A stretch of 64,000 bases of DNA from Citrobacter amalonaticus (lineage in GTDB: Bacteria > Pseudomonadota > Gammaproteobacteria > Enterobacterales > Enterobacteriaceae): contig NZ_CP014015.2 in NCBI RefSeq assembly GCF_001559075.2, positions 1,674,001 to 1,738,000 of the forward strand, in the 5' to 3' direction. Positions 17,792 to 27,433 of this stretch are shown here, piece by piece. Each line of letters begins with the position of its first letter. Position 1 is the first letter of the stretch. Below the pieces are notes generated by a model that made no database searches, was not told the DNA's origin, and was given only the letters and a program-made list of their open reading frames with translations. Both the position numbers and the translations under genes were made by a program.

Positions 17792-17877
17792 ATCAGTCTG
17801 AGAAACACGGCATAGCAACATGCGAACGTTGCCTGTACCGTTGTTCACGAAGGGGCTCTCATAGACAGGTGACGTGT

Positions 17878-18771
17878 ATGCAAAGTAGTGGGAATTCGAT
17901 TTTACTCGTTGCGGGCGATTATCGGGCGCAGATTGTTTCTGTCGGTGCAGGTCTTGCCGAACTGACCTGGCAGGGCAAACATCTGGTCATACCGCACAAT
18001 CCAGAAGAAATGCCACTGGCTCATCTGGGCAAGGTATTGATCCCTTGGCCTAATCGCATTTCCAACGGCTGCTACCAGTATAAGGGGCGGGACTATCAGT
18101 TACCGATCAATGAGCACAGTTCTCAGGCGGCCATTCATGGTCTGCTTGCCTGGCGCGACTGGCAGATTGAGGCGTTGACGGCGACAAGGGTCTCTTTGAC
18201 GCTTTTTTTACCGCCCAGTTATGGTTACCCCTTCTCGTTGATGTCTCAGGTTATCTACTCACTGGACGCGGAGATGGGGCTTTCTGTTGCCATCATCAGT
18301 AAAAATAGTGGTAAACAACCCGCACCCTACGGCGTCGGGATCCACCCCTATTTAACCTGCAATTTAGCGCCTGTTGATGACTGTATGCTGCGACTTCCGG
18401 CAAAGCAGGTTTTTGCTGTCGATGCAAAGGCCAACCCCACGACGTTATATCCCGTTGAAGAAATGGATTTGGACTATTCCACCTTGCGTACTGTAGGCGA
18501 TCAAAAAATTGATCATACCTTCAGGACACACGGTAGCCCGTGGGAAATGCAGATGATTCATCAACAGCAGGCACTGTCCGTCAGTTTATTTTCCGATCAG
18601 CCGTGGTTACAGGTTTACAGTGGAGAAAAATTAGATCGTCAGGGATTAGCTGTCGAACCCATGAGTTGTCCACCCAATGCGTTTAACTCTGGGACAGATT
18701 TAATATTACTCAAGCCCCAAGAACAACATCAGTTATTTTTTAATATTCGAGGCAAAAAAACAGCAGTGTAA
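17878..18771 (+). CDS. yihR: Aldose-1-epimerase family protein (sulfoquinovose mutarotase)
   Basis: YihR interconverts the anomers of sulfoquinovose released by the sulfoquinovosidase and so feeds the isomerase. I use the ATG at 17878, placed after AGGTGA, rather than the in-frame GTG at 17869, giving 297 residues. Aldose epimerase signatures are visible: PWPNRISNGCYQYKG, HGLLAWRDWQ (catalytic-type histidine), YGVGIHPYLTC and a late VEPMSCPPNAF with the expected glutamate. It closes the yihUTSR run, and a permease gene follows after 91 bp. Confidence 0.92.
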   Translation: MQSSGNSILLVAGDYRAQIVSVGAGLAELTWQGKHLVIPHNPEEMPLAHLGKVLIPWPNRISNGCYQYKGRDYQLPINEHSSQAAIHGLLAWRDWQIEALTATRVSLTLFLPPSYGYPFSLMSQVIYSLDAEMGLSVAIISKNSGKQPAPYGVGIHPYLTCNLAPVDDCMLRLPAKQVFAVDAKANPTTLYPVEEMDLDYSTLRTVGDQKIDHTFRTHGSPWEMQMIHQQQALSVSLFSDQPWLQVYSGEKLDRQGLAVEPMSCPPNAFNSGTDLILLKPQEQHQLFFNIRGKKTAV

Positions 18772-18862
18772 TAACTTATTTAATGCAAAAAGCTCATCTC
18801 TTCGGACTTAAAAATATCCGGAGTCACATTTTGAAGCTTTATTTGATAATGAAGGAATGACA

Positions 18863-19738
18863 ATGGATTTCTTTACTTTATTTACTCCCGATGGCGTGAT
18901 GTTAGATAACCAGGTTGTCTATACCGTCATCGCATTAATGTTTCTTTATACCTTTGTGGGGATATGTGCAGGTTTTGGTGGCGGATTAACCACCATGCCG
19001 CTCATCACTCTGATGCTGCCCGTTAAAATGGCGACCCCACTTTCCGTTATTGTCGGTACGGCGACGGCCATTTATGCCACCTGGCTGTCACGCAAAGAGA
19101 CAGACTGGCGTTCGGCGGCGGTGCTGATCGGCTTCTCATTTCTGGGGATCCCGGTAGGCCTGTATGCGCTGTCTTACCTGCCCGATCACATCATGAAAAT
19201 TGGATTGGGTGGATTTCTGATCCTCTACTCGTTCTACAGCATGTTTATTCCTCGCCTGCCCGTTTACGACCGCCGCTGGATTGCTGCGCCGTTGGGTGCT
19301 GTCGCGGGTGCATTGGGTGCTGCCTTCTCGACGAACGGCCCACCGGTAGTGATGTACGGCATGTTGCGTAATTTAGGCCCGGCGGCATTTCGCGGTACAT
19401 TGAATGCGTTCTTTACGGCGAATAATATTGCCGTGGTTGGCGGTCTGGCGACCAGCGGGATATTGACGATCTCAACCTTTAAACTGGTCATTTTCTGTAT
19501 TCCTACCATGATCCTCGGTTCACTGGTTGGACAGTATGTGCATAAACGTATTTCCGTAAAAGTCTTCCGTGTTCTGGTTTTTTTATTGTTGATTGCCTCT
19601 GGGGCCATGTTAATAAAAGGGGCAATGGGTATTTCCGCGTTCACTGCGCTCCTGCCACCTTTTGTCTTGCTGGCAGTATTACAGCTATTGCTGGGTAAAA
19701 AAATAGCGGAGATCCGTAAAGCGGATACCGGTCAATAA
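18863..19738 (+). CDS. TauE/SafE-family permease inside the sulfoquinovose cluster
   Basis: This 291-residue membrane protein of the TauE/SafE (DUF81) family has about eight helices. The start is the ATG at 18863, since GAAGGA (18851-18856) is six bases away from it but touches the ATG at 18857. The two family repeats are clear: FVGICAGFGGGLTTMPLITL near residue 30 and GALGAAFSTNGPPVVMYGM near residue 150. Members export sulfite or organosulfonates such as sulfoacetate. It sits between yihR and yihQ on the same strand, a place with no such gene in E. coli K-12. Export of DHPS, or of sulfite, is therefore a reasonable inference, not shown. Confidence 0.88.
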   Translation: MDFFTLFTPDGVMLDNQVVYTVIALMFLYTFVGICAGFGGGLTTMPLITLMLPVKMATPLSVIVGTATAIYATWLSRKETDWRSAAVLIGFSFLGIPVGLYALSYLPDHIMKIGLGGFLILYSFYSMFIPRLPVYDRRWIAAPLGAVAGALGAAFSTNGPPVVMYGMLRNLGPAAFRGTLNAFFTANNIAVVGGLATSGILTISTFKLVIFCIPTMILGSLVGQYVHKRISVKVFRVLVFLLLIASGAMLIKGAMGISAFTALLPPFVLLAVLQLLLGKKIAEIRKADTGQ

Positions 19739-19754
19739 TAACGAATTATCTTTT

Positions 19755-19782
19755 TTACGCGCTACCTAATGGTCGCGCGTAA
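19755..19782. other. Hairpin between the permease gene and yihQ
   Basis: An 8-bp inverted repeat (TTACGCGC with GCGCGTAA) encloses a 12-base loop. It is preceded by a T run but not followed by one. It may slow or partly terminate transcription, or serve as a processing site between the permease and yihQ. Its role is undecided. Confidence 0.4.
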
Positions 19783-19859
19783 CGGTTTAAAGCGAATGAA
19801 AAATAGCAAACCATAATCCATTACTGTGCTCGCGTTCCCTATTTCATGGAGAGTTTTAT

Positions 19860-21896
19860 ATGAGTACGCAAACCCGACATTTATCGTTTGTTCAGGTCGA
19901 AAAAATTATTGATGGTTTTGCATTACGTTATCAGCAGCGCGTGATCTTACGCCATACGACAGAATCCCCCTGTCTGTGGGTAGGTGCTGGCGTCGCCGAT
20001 ATCGATATGTTTCGCGGTAACTTCAGCATTAAAGATAAGCTTAACGAGAAAATTGCCCTGACCGATGCCACGGTCAGCGAATCAACCGATGGCTGGAAAG
20101 TACGCTTTAGCCGTGGTGATGCTGTCAATGCGACGCTGCATATCTCTGTCGATGAAGCAGGTCGTCTGCAGTTGGATCTGCACAACGACGATCGCAACCA
20201 TAACCGCATCTGGCTGAGACTGGCTGCTAACCCGGACGACCATGTTTATGGCTGCGGCGAACAGTTCTCTTACTTCGACCTGCGCGGGAAACCGTTCCCG
20301 TTATGGACCAGCGAACAGGGGGTGGGCCGTAATAAAACCAGCTACGTCACCTGGCAAGCCGACTGCAAAGAGAACGCCGGCGGGGACTACTACTGGACCT
20401 TCTTCCCGCAACCTACGTTTGTCAGTACGCAGAAGTATTACTGCCACGTTGATAATAGCTGCTACATGAATTTTGACTTCAGCGCGCCGGATTATCACGA
20501 ACTGGCATTGTGGGAGGATAAAACCACCCTGCGAATTGAATGCGCCGACACCTATATCGCGCTGCTGGAAAAACTGACCGCGCTGTTAGGTCGTCAACCC
20601 GAGTTACCAGACTGGATTTATGATGGCGTCACACTGGGCATTCAGGGCGGCACCGACGTTTGCCAGAAAAAACTGGATACGATGCGCCGTGCTGGCGTGA
20701 AGGTAAACGGCATCTGGGCGCAGGACTGGTCCGGGATCCGCATGACTTCATTCGGTAAGCGCGTGATGTGGAACTGGAAATGGAACAGCGACAACTATCC
20801 ACAACTGGACAGCCGTATCAAACAGTGGAATGCCGAAGGCGTGAAATTCCTTTCATATATCAACCCGTATGTCGCCAGCGATAAAGACCTGTGCGCCGAA
20901 GCGGCAAAGCACGGCTATCTGGCAAAAGATATGTCAGGTAATGATTACCTTGTTGAATTTGGTGAGTTTTACGGTGGCGTTGTTGATTTGACCAACCCGG
21001 CGGCTTATGACTGGTTCAAAGGCGTCATCAAGAAAAACATGATCGAACTCGGCTGCGGCGGTTGGATGGCGGACTTTGGCGAATATCTGCCGACCGACAC
21101 AGTTCTGCATAACGGCGTCAGTGCTGAGATCATGCATAACGCCTGGCCTGCACTGTGGGCAAAATGTAACTACGAGGCGCTTCAGGAAACCGGCAAGCTT
21201 GGCGAAATCCTGTTCTTCATGCGTGCGGGTTATACCGGCAGTCAAAAGTATTCCACCATGATGTGGGCTGGCGATCAGAACGTGGACTGGAGTCTGGATG
21301 ATGGCCTTGCTTCCGTTGTCCCCGCCGCGCTCTCGCTAGCCATGACCGGTCACGGCCTGCACCACAGCGACATCGGTGGTTACACCACGCTGTTTGACAT
21401 GAAACGCAGCAAAGAGCTGCTGCTGCGCTGGTGTGATTTCAGCGCCTTCACGCCGATGATGCGTACCCACGAAGGTAACCGTCCCGGCGATAACTGGCAG
21501 TTTGACGGCGATGGCGAAACCATTGCCCATTTCGCCAGAATGACGACTGTCTTTACCTCTCTGAAGCCGTATCTCAAGCAAACCGTCGCACAAAACACCG
21601 CAACCGGCTTGCCAGTCATGCGTCCGCTATTCCTGCATTACGAAGACGATGCACACACCTACACCCTGAAATACCAATACCTGCTGGGACAGGATCTGCT
21701 GGTCGCTCCGGTACATGAGCAGGGTCGCAACGACTGGACGCTGTATCTGCCGGAGGATAACTGGGTGAACCTCTGGACTGGTGAAACCCATCGGGGTGGC
21801 GAGATCACCTTGGATGCGCCGCTGGGTAAACCGCCGGTCTTTTATCGCGCGAAAAGTGAGTGGGCGTCGCTGTTTGCATCTTTACGCCACATCTAA
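19860..21896 (+). CDS. yihQ: Sulfoquinovosidase (GH31)
   Basis: YihQ releases sulfoquinovose from its glycosides, such as sulfoquinovosyl glycerol. The 678-residue length equals that of E. coli. The residues known from the E. coli enzyme fall at identical numbers: nucleophile D405 (GWMADFGEY), acid/base D472 (WAGDQNVDW), and sulfonate-binding R301 and W304 (GKRVMW) and Y508 (DIGGYTT). These separate sulfoquinovosidases from ordinary GH31 alpha-glucosidases. A GGAGAG ribosome site precedes the ATG. No signal peptide is visible, so cleavage is cytoplasmic after uptake. yihP follows by 45 bp. Confidence 0.98.
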   Translation: MSTQTRHLSFVQVEKIIDGFALRYQQRVILRHTTESPCLWVGAGVADIDMFRGNFSIKDKLNEKIALTDATVSESTDGWKVRFSRGDAVNATLHISVDEAGRLQLDLHNDDRNHNRIWLRLAANPDDHVYGCGEQFSYFDLRGKPFPLWTSEQGVGRNKTSYVTWQADCKENAGGDYYWTFFPQPTFVSTQKYYCHVDNSCYMNFDFSAPDYHELALWEDKTTLRIECADTYIALLEKLTALLGRQPELPDWIYDGVTLGIQGGTDVCQKKLDTMRRAGVKVNGIWAQDWSGIRMTSFGKRVMWNWKWNSDNYPQLDSRIKQWNAEGVKFLSYINPYVASDKDLCAEAAKHGYLAKDMSGNDYLVEFGEFYGGVVDLTNPAAYDWFKGVIKKNMIELGCGGWMADFGEYLPTDTVLHNGVSAEIMHNAWPALWAKCNYEALQETGKLGEILFFMRAGYTGSQKYSTMMWAGDQNVDWSLDDGLASVVPAALSLAMTGHGLHHSDIGGYTTLFDMKRSKELLLRWCDFSAFTPMMRTHEGNRPGDNWQFDGDGETIAHFARMTTVFTSLKPYLKQTVAQNTATGLPVMRPLFLHYEDDAHTYTLKYQYLLGQDLLVAPVHEQGRNDWTLYLPEDNWVNLWTGETHRGGEITLDAPLGKPPVFYRAKSEWASLFASLRHI

Positions 21897-21941
21897 TAAG
21901 GCTCGCCCGTGGGGAAACTCACGGGCAAATGAGGGATAATC

Positions 21942-23330
21942 ATGAGTCAAAACATAACCAATCCGGCAACCCTACGCTTGCCTTTTAAGGAAAAACTCGC
22001 CTACGGGATGGGTGATTTAGGTTCCAATATTCTTCTGGATATCGGTACGCTCTATTTACTGAAGTTTTATACCGATGTTCTCGGTTTACCGGGCACATAT
22101 GGTGGCATTATTTTCCTTATTGCCAAGTTTTTTACCGCGTTTACCGATATGGGAACCGGTATTATGCTCGATTCACGGCGTAAAATCGGTCCAAAAGGTA
22201 AATTCCGCCCTTTCGTTATGTATGCTGCGTTTCCGGTGACCCTGCTGGCTATCGCTAACTTTGTCGGTACACCGTTTGAAATTACCGGCAAAACGGTAAT
22301 GGCGACTGTCCTGTTCATGCTCTACGGGCTGTTCTTCAGCATGATGAACTGCTCCTATGGCGCAATGGTGCCCGCCATCACTAAAAACCCGGACGAACGC
22401 GCCTCGCTCGCCGCCTGGCGGCAGGGTGGTGCGACGCTTGGCCTATTGCTATGTACCGTCGGTTTTGTGCCGGTCATGAACCTGATCGAAGGCAATTCGC
22501 AGCTAGGGTATATCTTCGCCGCAACGCTGTTCTCTCTGTTCGGACTGTTTTTCATGTGGTGGTGCTATGCCGGGGTAAAAGAGCGCTATGTCGAAGTGAA
22601 ACCCATCGACGCGGCGCAGAAACCCGGATTATTGCAGTCATTTCGCGCCATCGCCGGTAACCGCCCACTGTTCATTCTGTGTATTGCCAACCTCTGTACG
22701 CTCGGCGCATTTAACGTCAAGCTGGCGATCCAGGTTTATTACACCCAGTACGTGCTGAACGACCCGATTTTGCTTTCATGGATGGGCTTTTTCAGCATGG
22801 GATGTATTTTCATCGGCGTCTTTTTAATGCCGGGGATGGTCCGCCGCTTTGGCAAGAAAAAGGTCTATATCGGCGGACTGCTGATTTGGGTCGCAGGCGA
22901 TCTGCTTAACTACTTCTTCGGCGGAGGATCGGTCAGTTTTGTCGCCTTCTCATGCCTGGCGTTCTTCGGCTCTGCGTTTGTAAACAGCCTGAACTGGGCG
23001 CTGGTCTCCGATACGGTAGAATACGGCGAATGGCGTACCGGCGTACGTTCTGAAGGAACGGTCTACACTGGCTTCACCTTCTTCCGTAAAGTCTCACAAG
23101 CGCTGGCGGGTTTCTTCCCGGGATGGATGCTGACCCAAATAGGCTATGTGCCAAACGTGGTGCAATCGGCGGGAACGGTCGAGGGCCTGCGACAACTGAT
23201 CTTTATTTATCCCTGTGCGCTGGCAGTCGTCACCGTTATTGCGATGGGCTGTTTCTACGATCTCAACGAAAAGATGTATATCCGTATCGTTGGCGAAATC
23301 GAAGCCCGTAAACGCGTTATTCCAGTGTGA
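21942..23330 (+). CDS. yihP: GPH-family transporter YihP
   Basis: This is a 462-residue inner-membrane carrier with 12 predicted helices of the glycoside-pentoside-hexuronide:cation symporter family. The family pattern is seen in KLAYGMGDLGSN, YLLKFYTDVLG and the paralogue-conserved NSLNWALVSDTVEYGEWRTG. It is thought to move sulfoquinovose glycoside or DHPS; the substrate split between YihP and YihO is not firmly settled. GAGGGATAATC precedes the ATG. The gene is 45 bp after yihQ and is followed by its paralogue yihO. Confidence 0.93.
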   Translation: MSQNITNPATLRLPFKEKLAYGMGDLGSNILLDIGTLYLLKFYTDVLGLPGTYGGIIFLIAKFFTAFTDMGTGIMLDSRRKIGPKGKFRPFVMYAAFPVTLLAIANFVGTPFEITGKTVMATVLFMLYGLFFSMMNCSYGAMVPAITKNPDERASLAAWRQGGATLGLLLCTVGFVPVMNLIEGNSQLGYIFAATLFSLFGLFFMWWCYAGVKERYVEVKPIDAAQKPGLLQSFRAIAGNRPLFILCIANLCTLGAFNVKLAIQVYYTQYVLNDPILLSWMGFFSMGCIFIGVFLMPGMVRRFGKKKVYIGGLLIWVAGDLLNYFFGGGSVSFVAFSCLAFFGSAFVNSLNWALVSDTVEYGEWRTGVRSEGTVYTGFTFFRKVSQALAGFFPGWMLTQIGYVPNVVQSAGTVEGLRQLIFIYPCALAVVTVIAMGCFYDLNEKMYIRIVGEIEARKRVIPV

Positions 23331-23369
23331 GAAAGAGTGGCAATTTGCGGGACTTCACGAGGATTGATT

Positions 23370-24788
23370 ATGTCTGACCAAGATCCACTAACCCTGAAAC
23401 TGAGTTTGCGAGAAAAACTGGCCTACGGCGTGGGCGATATTGGCTCCAATCTCATGCTGAGCGTCGGCACATTATATCTGCTGAAATTTTATACTGATGA
23501 GTTGGGAATGCCCGCCTATTACGGTGGGATCATCTTTCTGGTGGCAAAATTCTTTACCGCATTCACCGATATGCTCACCGGATTTCTGCTTGACTCACGC
23601 AGAAATATTGGACCGATGGGGAAATTCCGCCCCTTTATCCTGTATGCGGCAATCCCTTCAGCGATTATTGCGACGGTACAATTTATTACCACCACATTTA
23701 GCCTGCCGATCAAAACCGCCATCGCAACAGGGTTGTTTATGTTATTTGGCCTTTTCTACAGCCTGATGAACTGCTCTTATGGTGCAATGATCCCTGCGAT
23801 GACCAAAAACTCGAACGAACGGGCGCAACTGGCTGCTTTCCGGCAGGGAGGCGCAACCGTGGGGCTATTAGTTTGCACGGTGGCATTTATTCCTCTGCAA
23901 TCGCTCTTTTCTTCTTCAGCCCTCGGCTATGCTTGTGCCGCATTCATTTTTTCTGTCTGTGGATTTGGGTTCATGATGCTGTGCTTCAAAGGCGTGAAGG
24001 AGCATTACAGAGAAACCGTCTCATCAGAGCATAAGATGGGTATCCTCAAGTCGTTCTTCGCCATTTTTCATAATCCGCCACTGCTCGTACTCTGTATCGC
24101 CAACTTATGTACGCTGGCTGCCTTTAATATCAAATTAGCCATTCAGGTCTATTACACACAATACGTCCTGAACGATCCGCATCTATTATCATGGATGGGA
24201 TTCTTCAGCATGGGATGTGTTTTAATCGGTGTCATTCTTGTCCCCTGGACGGTTAAATGCTTCGGTAAAAAACAGGTGTACTTAGCCGGTATGGTGTTAT
24301 GGGCGCTTGGCGATATCCTGAATTATTTCTGGGGCGACAGTTCCTTCACCTTTATCATCTTCTCCTGCATTGCCTTTTTCGGCACCGCCTTCGTTAACAG
24401 CCTGAACTGGGCACTGGTGCCGGATACCGTCGATTACGGCGAATGGAAAACGGGGATTCGCGCAGAAGGTTCCGTCTACACGGGATATACTTTTTCGCGG
24501 AAGATTTCCGCTGCGCTGGCGGGGTTCCTGCCCGGTATTATGCTGACCCAGATTGGCTATGTCCCAAACATCGCACAAAGTGATGCCACCTTACTGGGAT
24601 TACGCCAGTTAATTTTTCTCTGGCCCTGTGGTCTGGCGATGATTGCCGCATTGACTATGGGTTTCTTTTATAAGCTCAACGAAGCGCGCTTCGCTTTTAT
24701 TATCGAGGAAATTAATCAACGAAAAAAGAATAACACTATTTCTGACGTAACTAATAACGATAATAACATCGCTACTGTAAATCTATAA
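23370..24788 (+). CDS. yihO: GPH-family transporter YihO (putative sulfoquinovose importer)
   Basis: This is the second GPH symporter of the cluster, 472 residues from the ATG at 23370, which has CGAGGA six bases upstream. The longer frame starting at 23337 lacks a ribosome site. It is strongly similar to YihP along its length (KLAYGVGDIGSN, YLLKFYTDELG, NSLNWALVPDTVDYGEWKTG), so the pair arose by duplication. The C-terminal tail is longer and asparagine-rich (INQRKKNNTISDVTNNDNN). Uptake of sulfoquinovose or its glycosides is the likely role. Confidence 0.93.
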   Translation: MSDQDPLTLKLSLREKLAYGVGDIGSNLMLSVGTLYLLKFYTDELGMPAYYGGIIFLVAKFFTAFTDMLTGFLLDSRRNIGPMGKFRPFILYAAIPSAIIATVQFITTTFSLPIKTAIATGLFMLFGLFYSLMNCSYGAMIPAMTKNSNERAQLAAFRQGGATVGLLVCTVAFIPLQSLFSSSALGYACAAFIFSVCGFGFMMLCFKGVKEHYRETVSSEHKMGILKSFFAIFHNPPLLVLCIANLCTLAAFNIKLAIQVYYTQYVLNDPHLLSWMGFFSMGCVLIGVILVPWTVKCFGKKQVYLAGMVLWALGDILNYFWGDSSFTFIIFSCIAFFGTAFVNSLNWALVPDTVDYGEWKTGIRAEGSVYTGYTFSRKISAALAGFLPGIMLTQIGYVPNIAQSDATLLGLRQLIFLWPCGLAMIAALTMGFFYKLNEARFAFIIEEINQRKKNNTISDVTNNDNNIATVNL

Positions 24789-24855
24789 ATAAAACTTGCC
24801 GCTATTTCCATCCTAATGGATGGCGGCTTCCCTACGCTTAAAAAATGGATTTATG

Positions 24856-25548
24856 ATGAAAACATTAAACACCATCATCCTGTTATCTTCAGTGATATCA
24901 ACCTCTGTTTTTGCCGGTGCTTATGTCGAAAACCGGGAAGCTTATAATCTGGCCTCCGACCAGCAGGAGATCATGTTACGTGTTGGCTATAACTTCGATA
25001 TGGGTGCCGGCATCATGCTCACCAACACCTACACGCTCCAGCGTGAAGACGAGTTAAAGCACGGTTATAACGAGATTGAAGGTTGGTACCCGTTATTCAA
25101 ACCCACGGACAAATTAACCATCCAACCCGGCGGATTGATTACCGACAAGAGTATTGGTTCCAGCGGCGCGGTCTATCTCGACGTCAATTACAAGTTTACT
25201 CCGTGGTTTAATCTGACGGTACGTAACCGCTACAATCATAATAATTACAGCTCGGTCGATTTAAATGGCGATCGGGATAATAACGATACCTATGAGATCG
25301 GCAACTACTGGAACTTTATTATTACCGATAAATTCTCGTATACCTTTGAACCCCACTATTTTATGCGGGTAAATGATTTTAATAGCAGCAATGGCAAGGA
25401 TCATCACTGGGAAATTACGAATACCTTCCGTTATCGGATCAACCAGAACTGGCTGCCCTACTTCGAACTACGCTGGCTGGACCGTAACGTAGAACCCTAT
25501 CACCGCGAACAAAACCAGATTCGCGTTGGGGTTAAATATTTCTTCTGA
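24856..25548 (+). CDS. ompL: Outer-membrane porin OmpL (KdgM family)
   Basis: OmpL is a small outer-membrane channel, 230 residues from the ATG at 24856, the E. coli length. A signal peptide (MKTLNTIILLSSVISTSVFA) is followed by a mature start GAYVENREAYN and alternating beta-strands, ending in the aromatic GVKYFF typical of outer-membrane barrels. KdgM-type porins pass acidic sugars, and the position after yihO suggests entry of sulfoquinovose glycosides. The ATG at 24853 is an equally possible start one codon earlier. Confidence 0.94.
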   Translation: MKTLNTIILLSSVISTSVFAGAYVENREAYNLASDQQEIMLRVGYNFDMGAGIMLTNTYTLQREDELKHGYNEIEGWYPLFKPTDKLTIQPGGLITDKSIGSSGAVYLDVNYKFTPWFNLTVRNRYNHNNYSSVDLNGDRDNNDTYEIGNYWNFIITDKFSYTFEPHYFMRVNDFNSSNGKDHHWEITNTFRYRINQNWLPYFELRWLDRNVEPYHREQNQIRVGVKYFF

Positions 25549-25565
25549 GTTCGCAGAGGTAAAAG

Positions 25566-25591
25566 AAAAGCCGCTGATATCAGCGGCTTTT
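25566..25591. terminator. Bidirectional terminator between ompL and typA
   Basis: A 26-bp perfect palindrome (arms AAAAGCCGCTGAT and ATCAGCGGCTTTT) supplies a T run in both directions between two convergent genes. It should end both transcripts. Confidence 0.92.
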
Positions 25592-25609
25592 TCGTCACAA
25601 GATGATGAA

Positions 25610-27433
25610 TTAATCTTCTTTCGGACCACGGTTCGCGCGGCGGCGATCGTTTTCCGTCAGGTGACGTTTACGAATACGGATAGACTGCGGAGTCACTTCT
25701 ACCAGTTCGTCGTCATCGATGAACTCCAGAGCTTGTTCCAGGGTCATCTTAACCGGCGGAACCAGAACCGTGGCTTCGTCGGTACCGGAAGCACGCATGT
25801 TGGTCAGTTTCTTACCGGTCAGGCAGTTTACGGTCAGGTCGTTGGAACGGCTATGAATACCGATGATCTGGCCTTCGTACACTTCGGCACCGTGACCCAG
25901 GAACAGCTTACCGCGGTCCTGCAGGCTGAACAGTGCAAACGCAACCGCTTTACCCTGACCGTTGGAGATCAGTACGCCGTTCTGACGCTGACCCACTTCA
26001 CCCGGACGTACGTCGTCGTAGTGGCTGAAGGTGGAGTACAGCAGACCGGTACCGGAGGTCATGGTCATGAATTCTGAACGGAAGCCGATCAGACCACGGC
26101 TTGGGATCACGTAGTCGAGACGTACGCGGCCTTTGCCATCTGGATTCATGTTTTTCAGGTCGCCTTTACGCTCGCCCAGTGCCTGCATGACAGAACCCTG
26201 GTGCTGCTCTTCAACGTCCAGCGTCACGTTCTCGAACGGCTCTTGTTTACGACCGTCGATTTCACGGAAGATAACTTTCGGACGGGAAACCGCCATTTCG
26301 AAACCTTCACGACGCATGTTTTCGATCAGAACAGACAGGTGCAGCTCACCACGACCGGATACACGGAACGCGTCCGCATCTTCAGTTTCTTCAACACGCA
26401 GTGCAACGTTGTGCACCAGCTCTTTGTTCAGGCGGTCAAGGATCTGACGAGAGGTAACGTATTTACCTTCTTTACCACAGAACGGAGAGGTGTTGACGTT
26501 GAAGAACATGGTGACGGTCGGTTCATCAACAGACAGCGCCGGCAGCGCTTCCACATTCTGCGGATCGCAGATGGTGTCAGAGATGTTCAGCTCGCCCAGA
26601 CCGGTGATCGCGATGATGTCGCCGGCTTCTGCCAGATCGCTATCGATACGCTCCAGACCCAGGTGAGTCAGCACTTTACCGACTTTACCATTGCGGGTTT
26701 TGCCTTCGCTATCCACGATAGTAATCTGCTGGTTCGGCTTCACTTTACCGCGTTTGATGCGGCCGATGCCGATAACGCCAACGTAGTTGTTGTAGTCCAG
26801 CTGAGAGATCTGCATCTGGAACGGACCATCAAGGTCAACGTCCGGCGCAGGTACGTGGTCGACAATCGCCTGATACAGCGGGGTCATGTCTTCCGCCATA
26901 TCTTCGTGGTCCAGACCAGCAATACCGTTCAGCGCAGAAGCGTAGATGATCGGGAAATCCAGCTGTTCGTCGGTCGCGTCGAGGTTCACAAACAGGTCAA
27001 ATACCTGATCGACAACCCAGTCCGGACGCGCGCCAGGACGGTCAACTTTGTTGATGACCACGATCGGCTTCAGGCCATGCGCAAAGGCTTTTTTGGTCAC
27101 GAAGCGCGTCTGCGGCATCGGGCCGTCAAATGCGTCAACCACCAGCAGCACAGAGTCAACCATGGACATGACACGCTCAACTTCACCACCGAAGTCTGCG
27201 TGCCCAGGGGTATCAACGATGTTGATACGATAATCATTCCATTTGATAGCGGTGTTTTTCGCGAGGATGGTAATCCCACGCTCTTTCTCCAAATCGTTGG
27301 AGTCCATCACACGCTCTTGAGTTTCGGCACGAGAGTCGAACGTACCGGATTGCTGCAGCAGCTTATCAACCAGGGTAGTTTTACCATGGTCAACGTGCGC
27401 GATGATGGCGATGTTACGCAAATTTTCGATCAC
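25610..27433 (-). CDS. typA: Ribosome-associated GTPase BipA/TypA
   Basis: BipA is a translational GTPase related to EF-G that helps 50S ribosome assembly at low temperature. The 607 residues match the E. coli length. The GTPase motifs are G1 AHVDHGKTTL, G2 around ERGITI, G3 DTPGHADFGG and G4 NKVDRPGA. The EF-G-like domains follow, with the BipA C-terminal domain ending in KRHLTENDRRRANRGPKED. It is divergent from glnA across a 376-bp region. Confidence 0.98.
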   Translation of the reverse strand: MIENLRNIAIIAHVDHGKTTLVDKLLQQSGTFDSRAETQERVMDSNDLEKERGITILAKNTAIKWNDYRINIVDTPGHADFGGEVERVMSMVDSVLLVVDAFDGPMPQTRFVTKKAFAHGLKPIVVINKVDRPGARPDWVVDQVFDLFVNLDATDEQLDFPIIYASALNGIAGLDHEDMAEDMTPLYQAIVDHVPAPDVDLDGPFQMQISQLDYNNYVGVIGIGRIKRGKVKPNQQITIVDSEGKTRNGKVGKVLTHLGLERIDSDLAEAGDIIAITGLGELNISDTICDPQNVEALPALSVDEPTVTMFFNVNTSPFCGKEGKYVTSRQILDRLNKELVHNVALRVEETEDADAFRVSGRGELHLSVLIENMRREGFEMAVSRPKVIFREIDGRKQEPFENVTLDVEEQHQGSVMQALGERKGDLKNMNPDGKGRVRLDYVIPSRGLIGFRSEFMTMTSGTGLLYSTFSHYDDVRPGEVGQRQNGVLISNGQGKAVAFALFSLQDRGKLFLGHGAEVYEGQIIGIHSRSNDLTVNCLTGKKLTNMRASGTDEATVLVPPVKMTLEQALEFIDDDELVEVTPQSIRIRKRHLTENDRRRANRGPKED

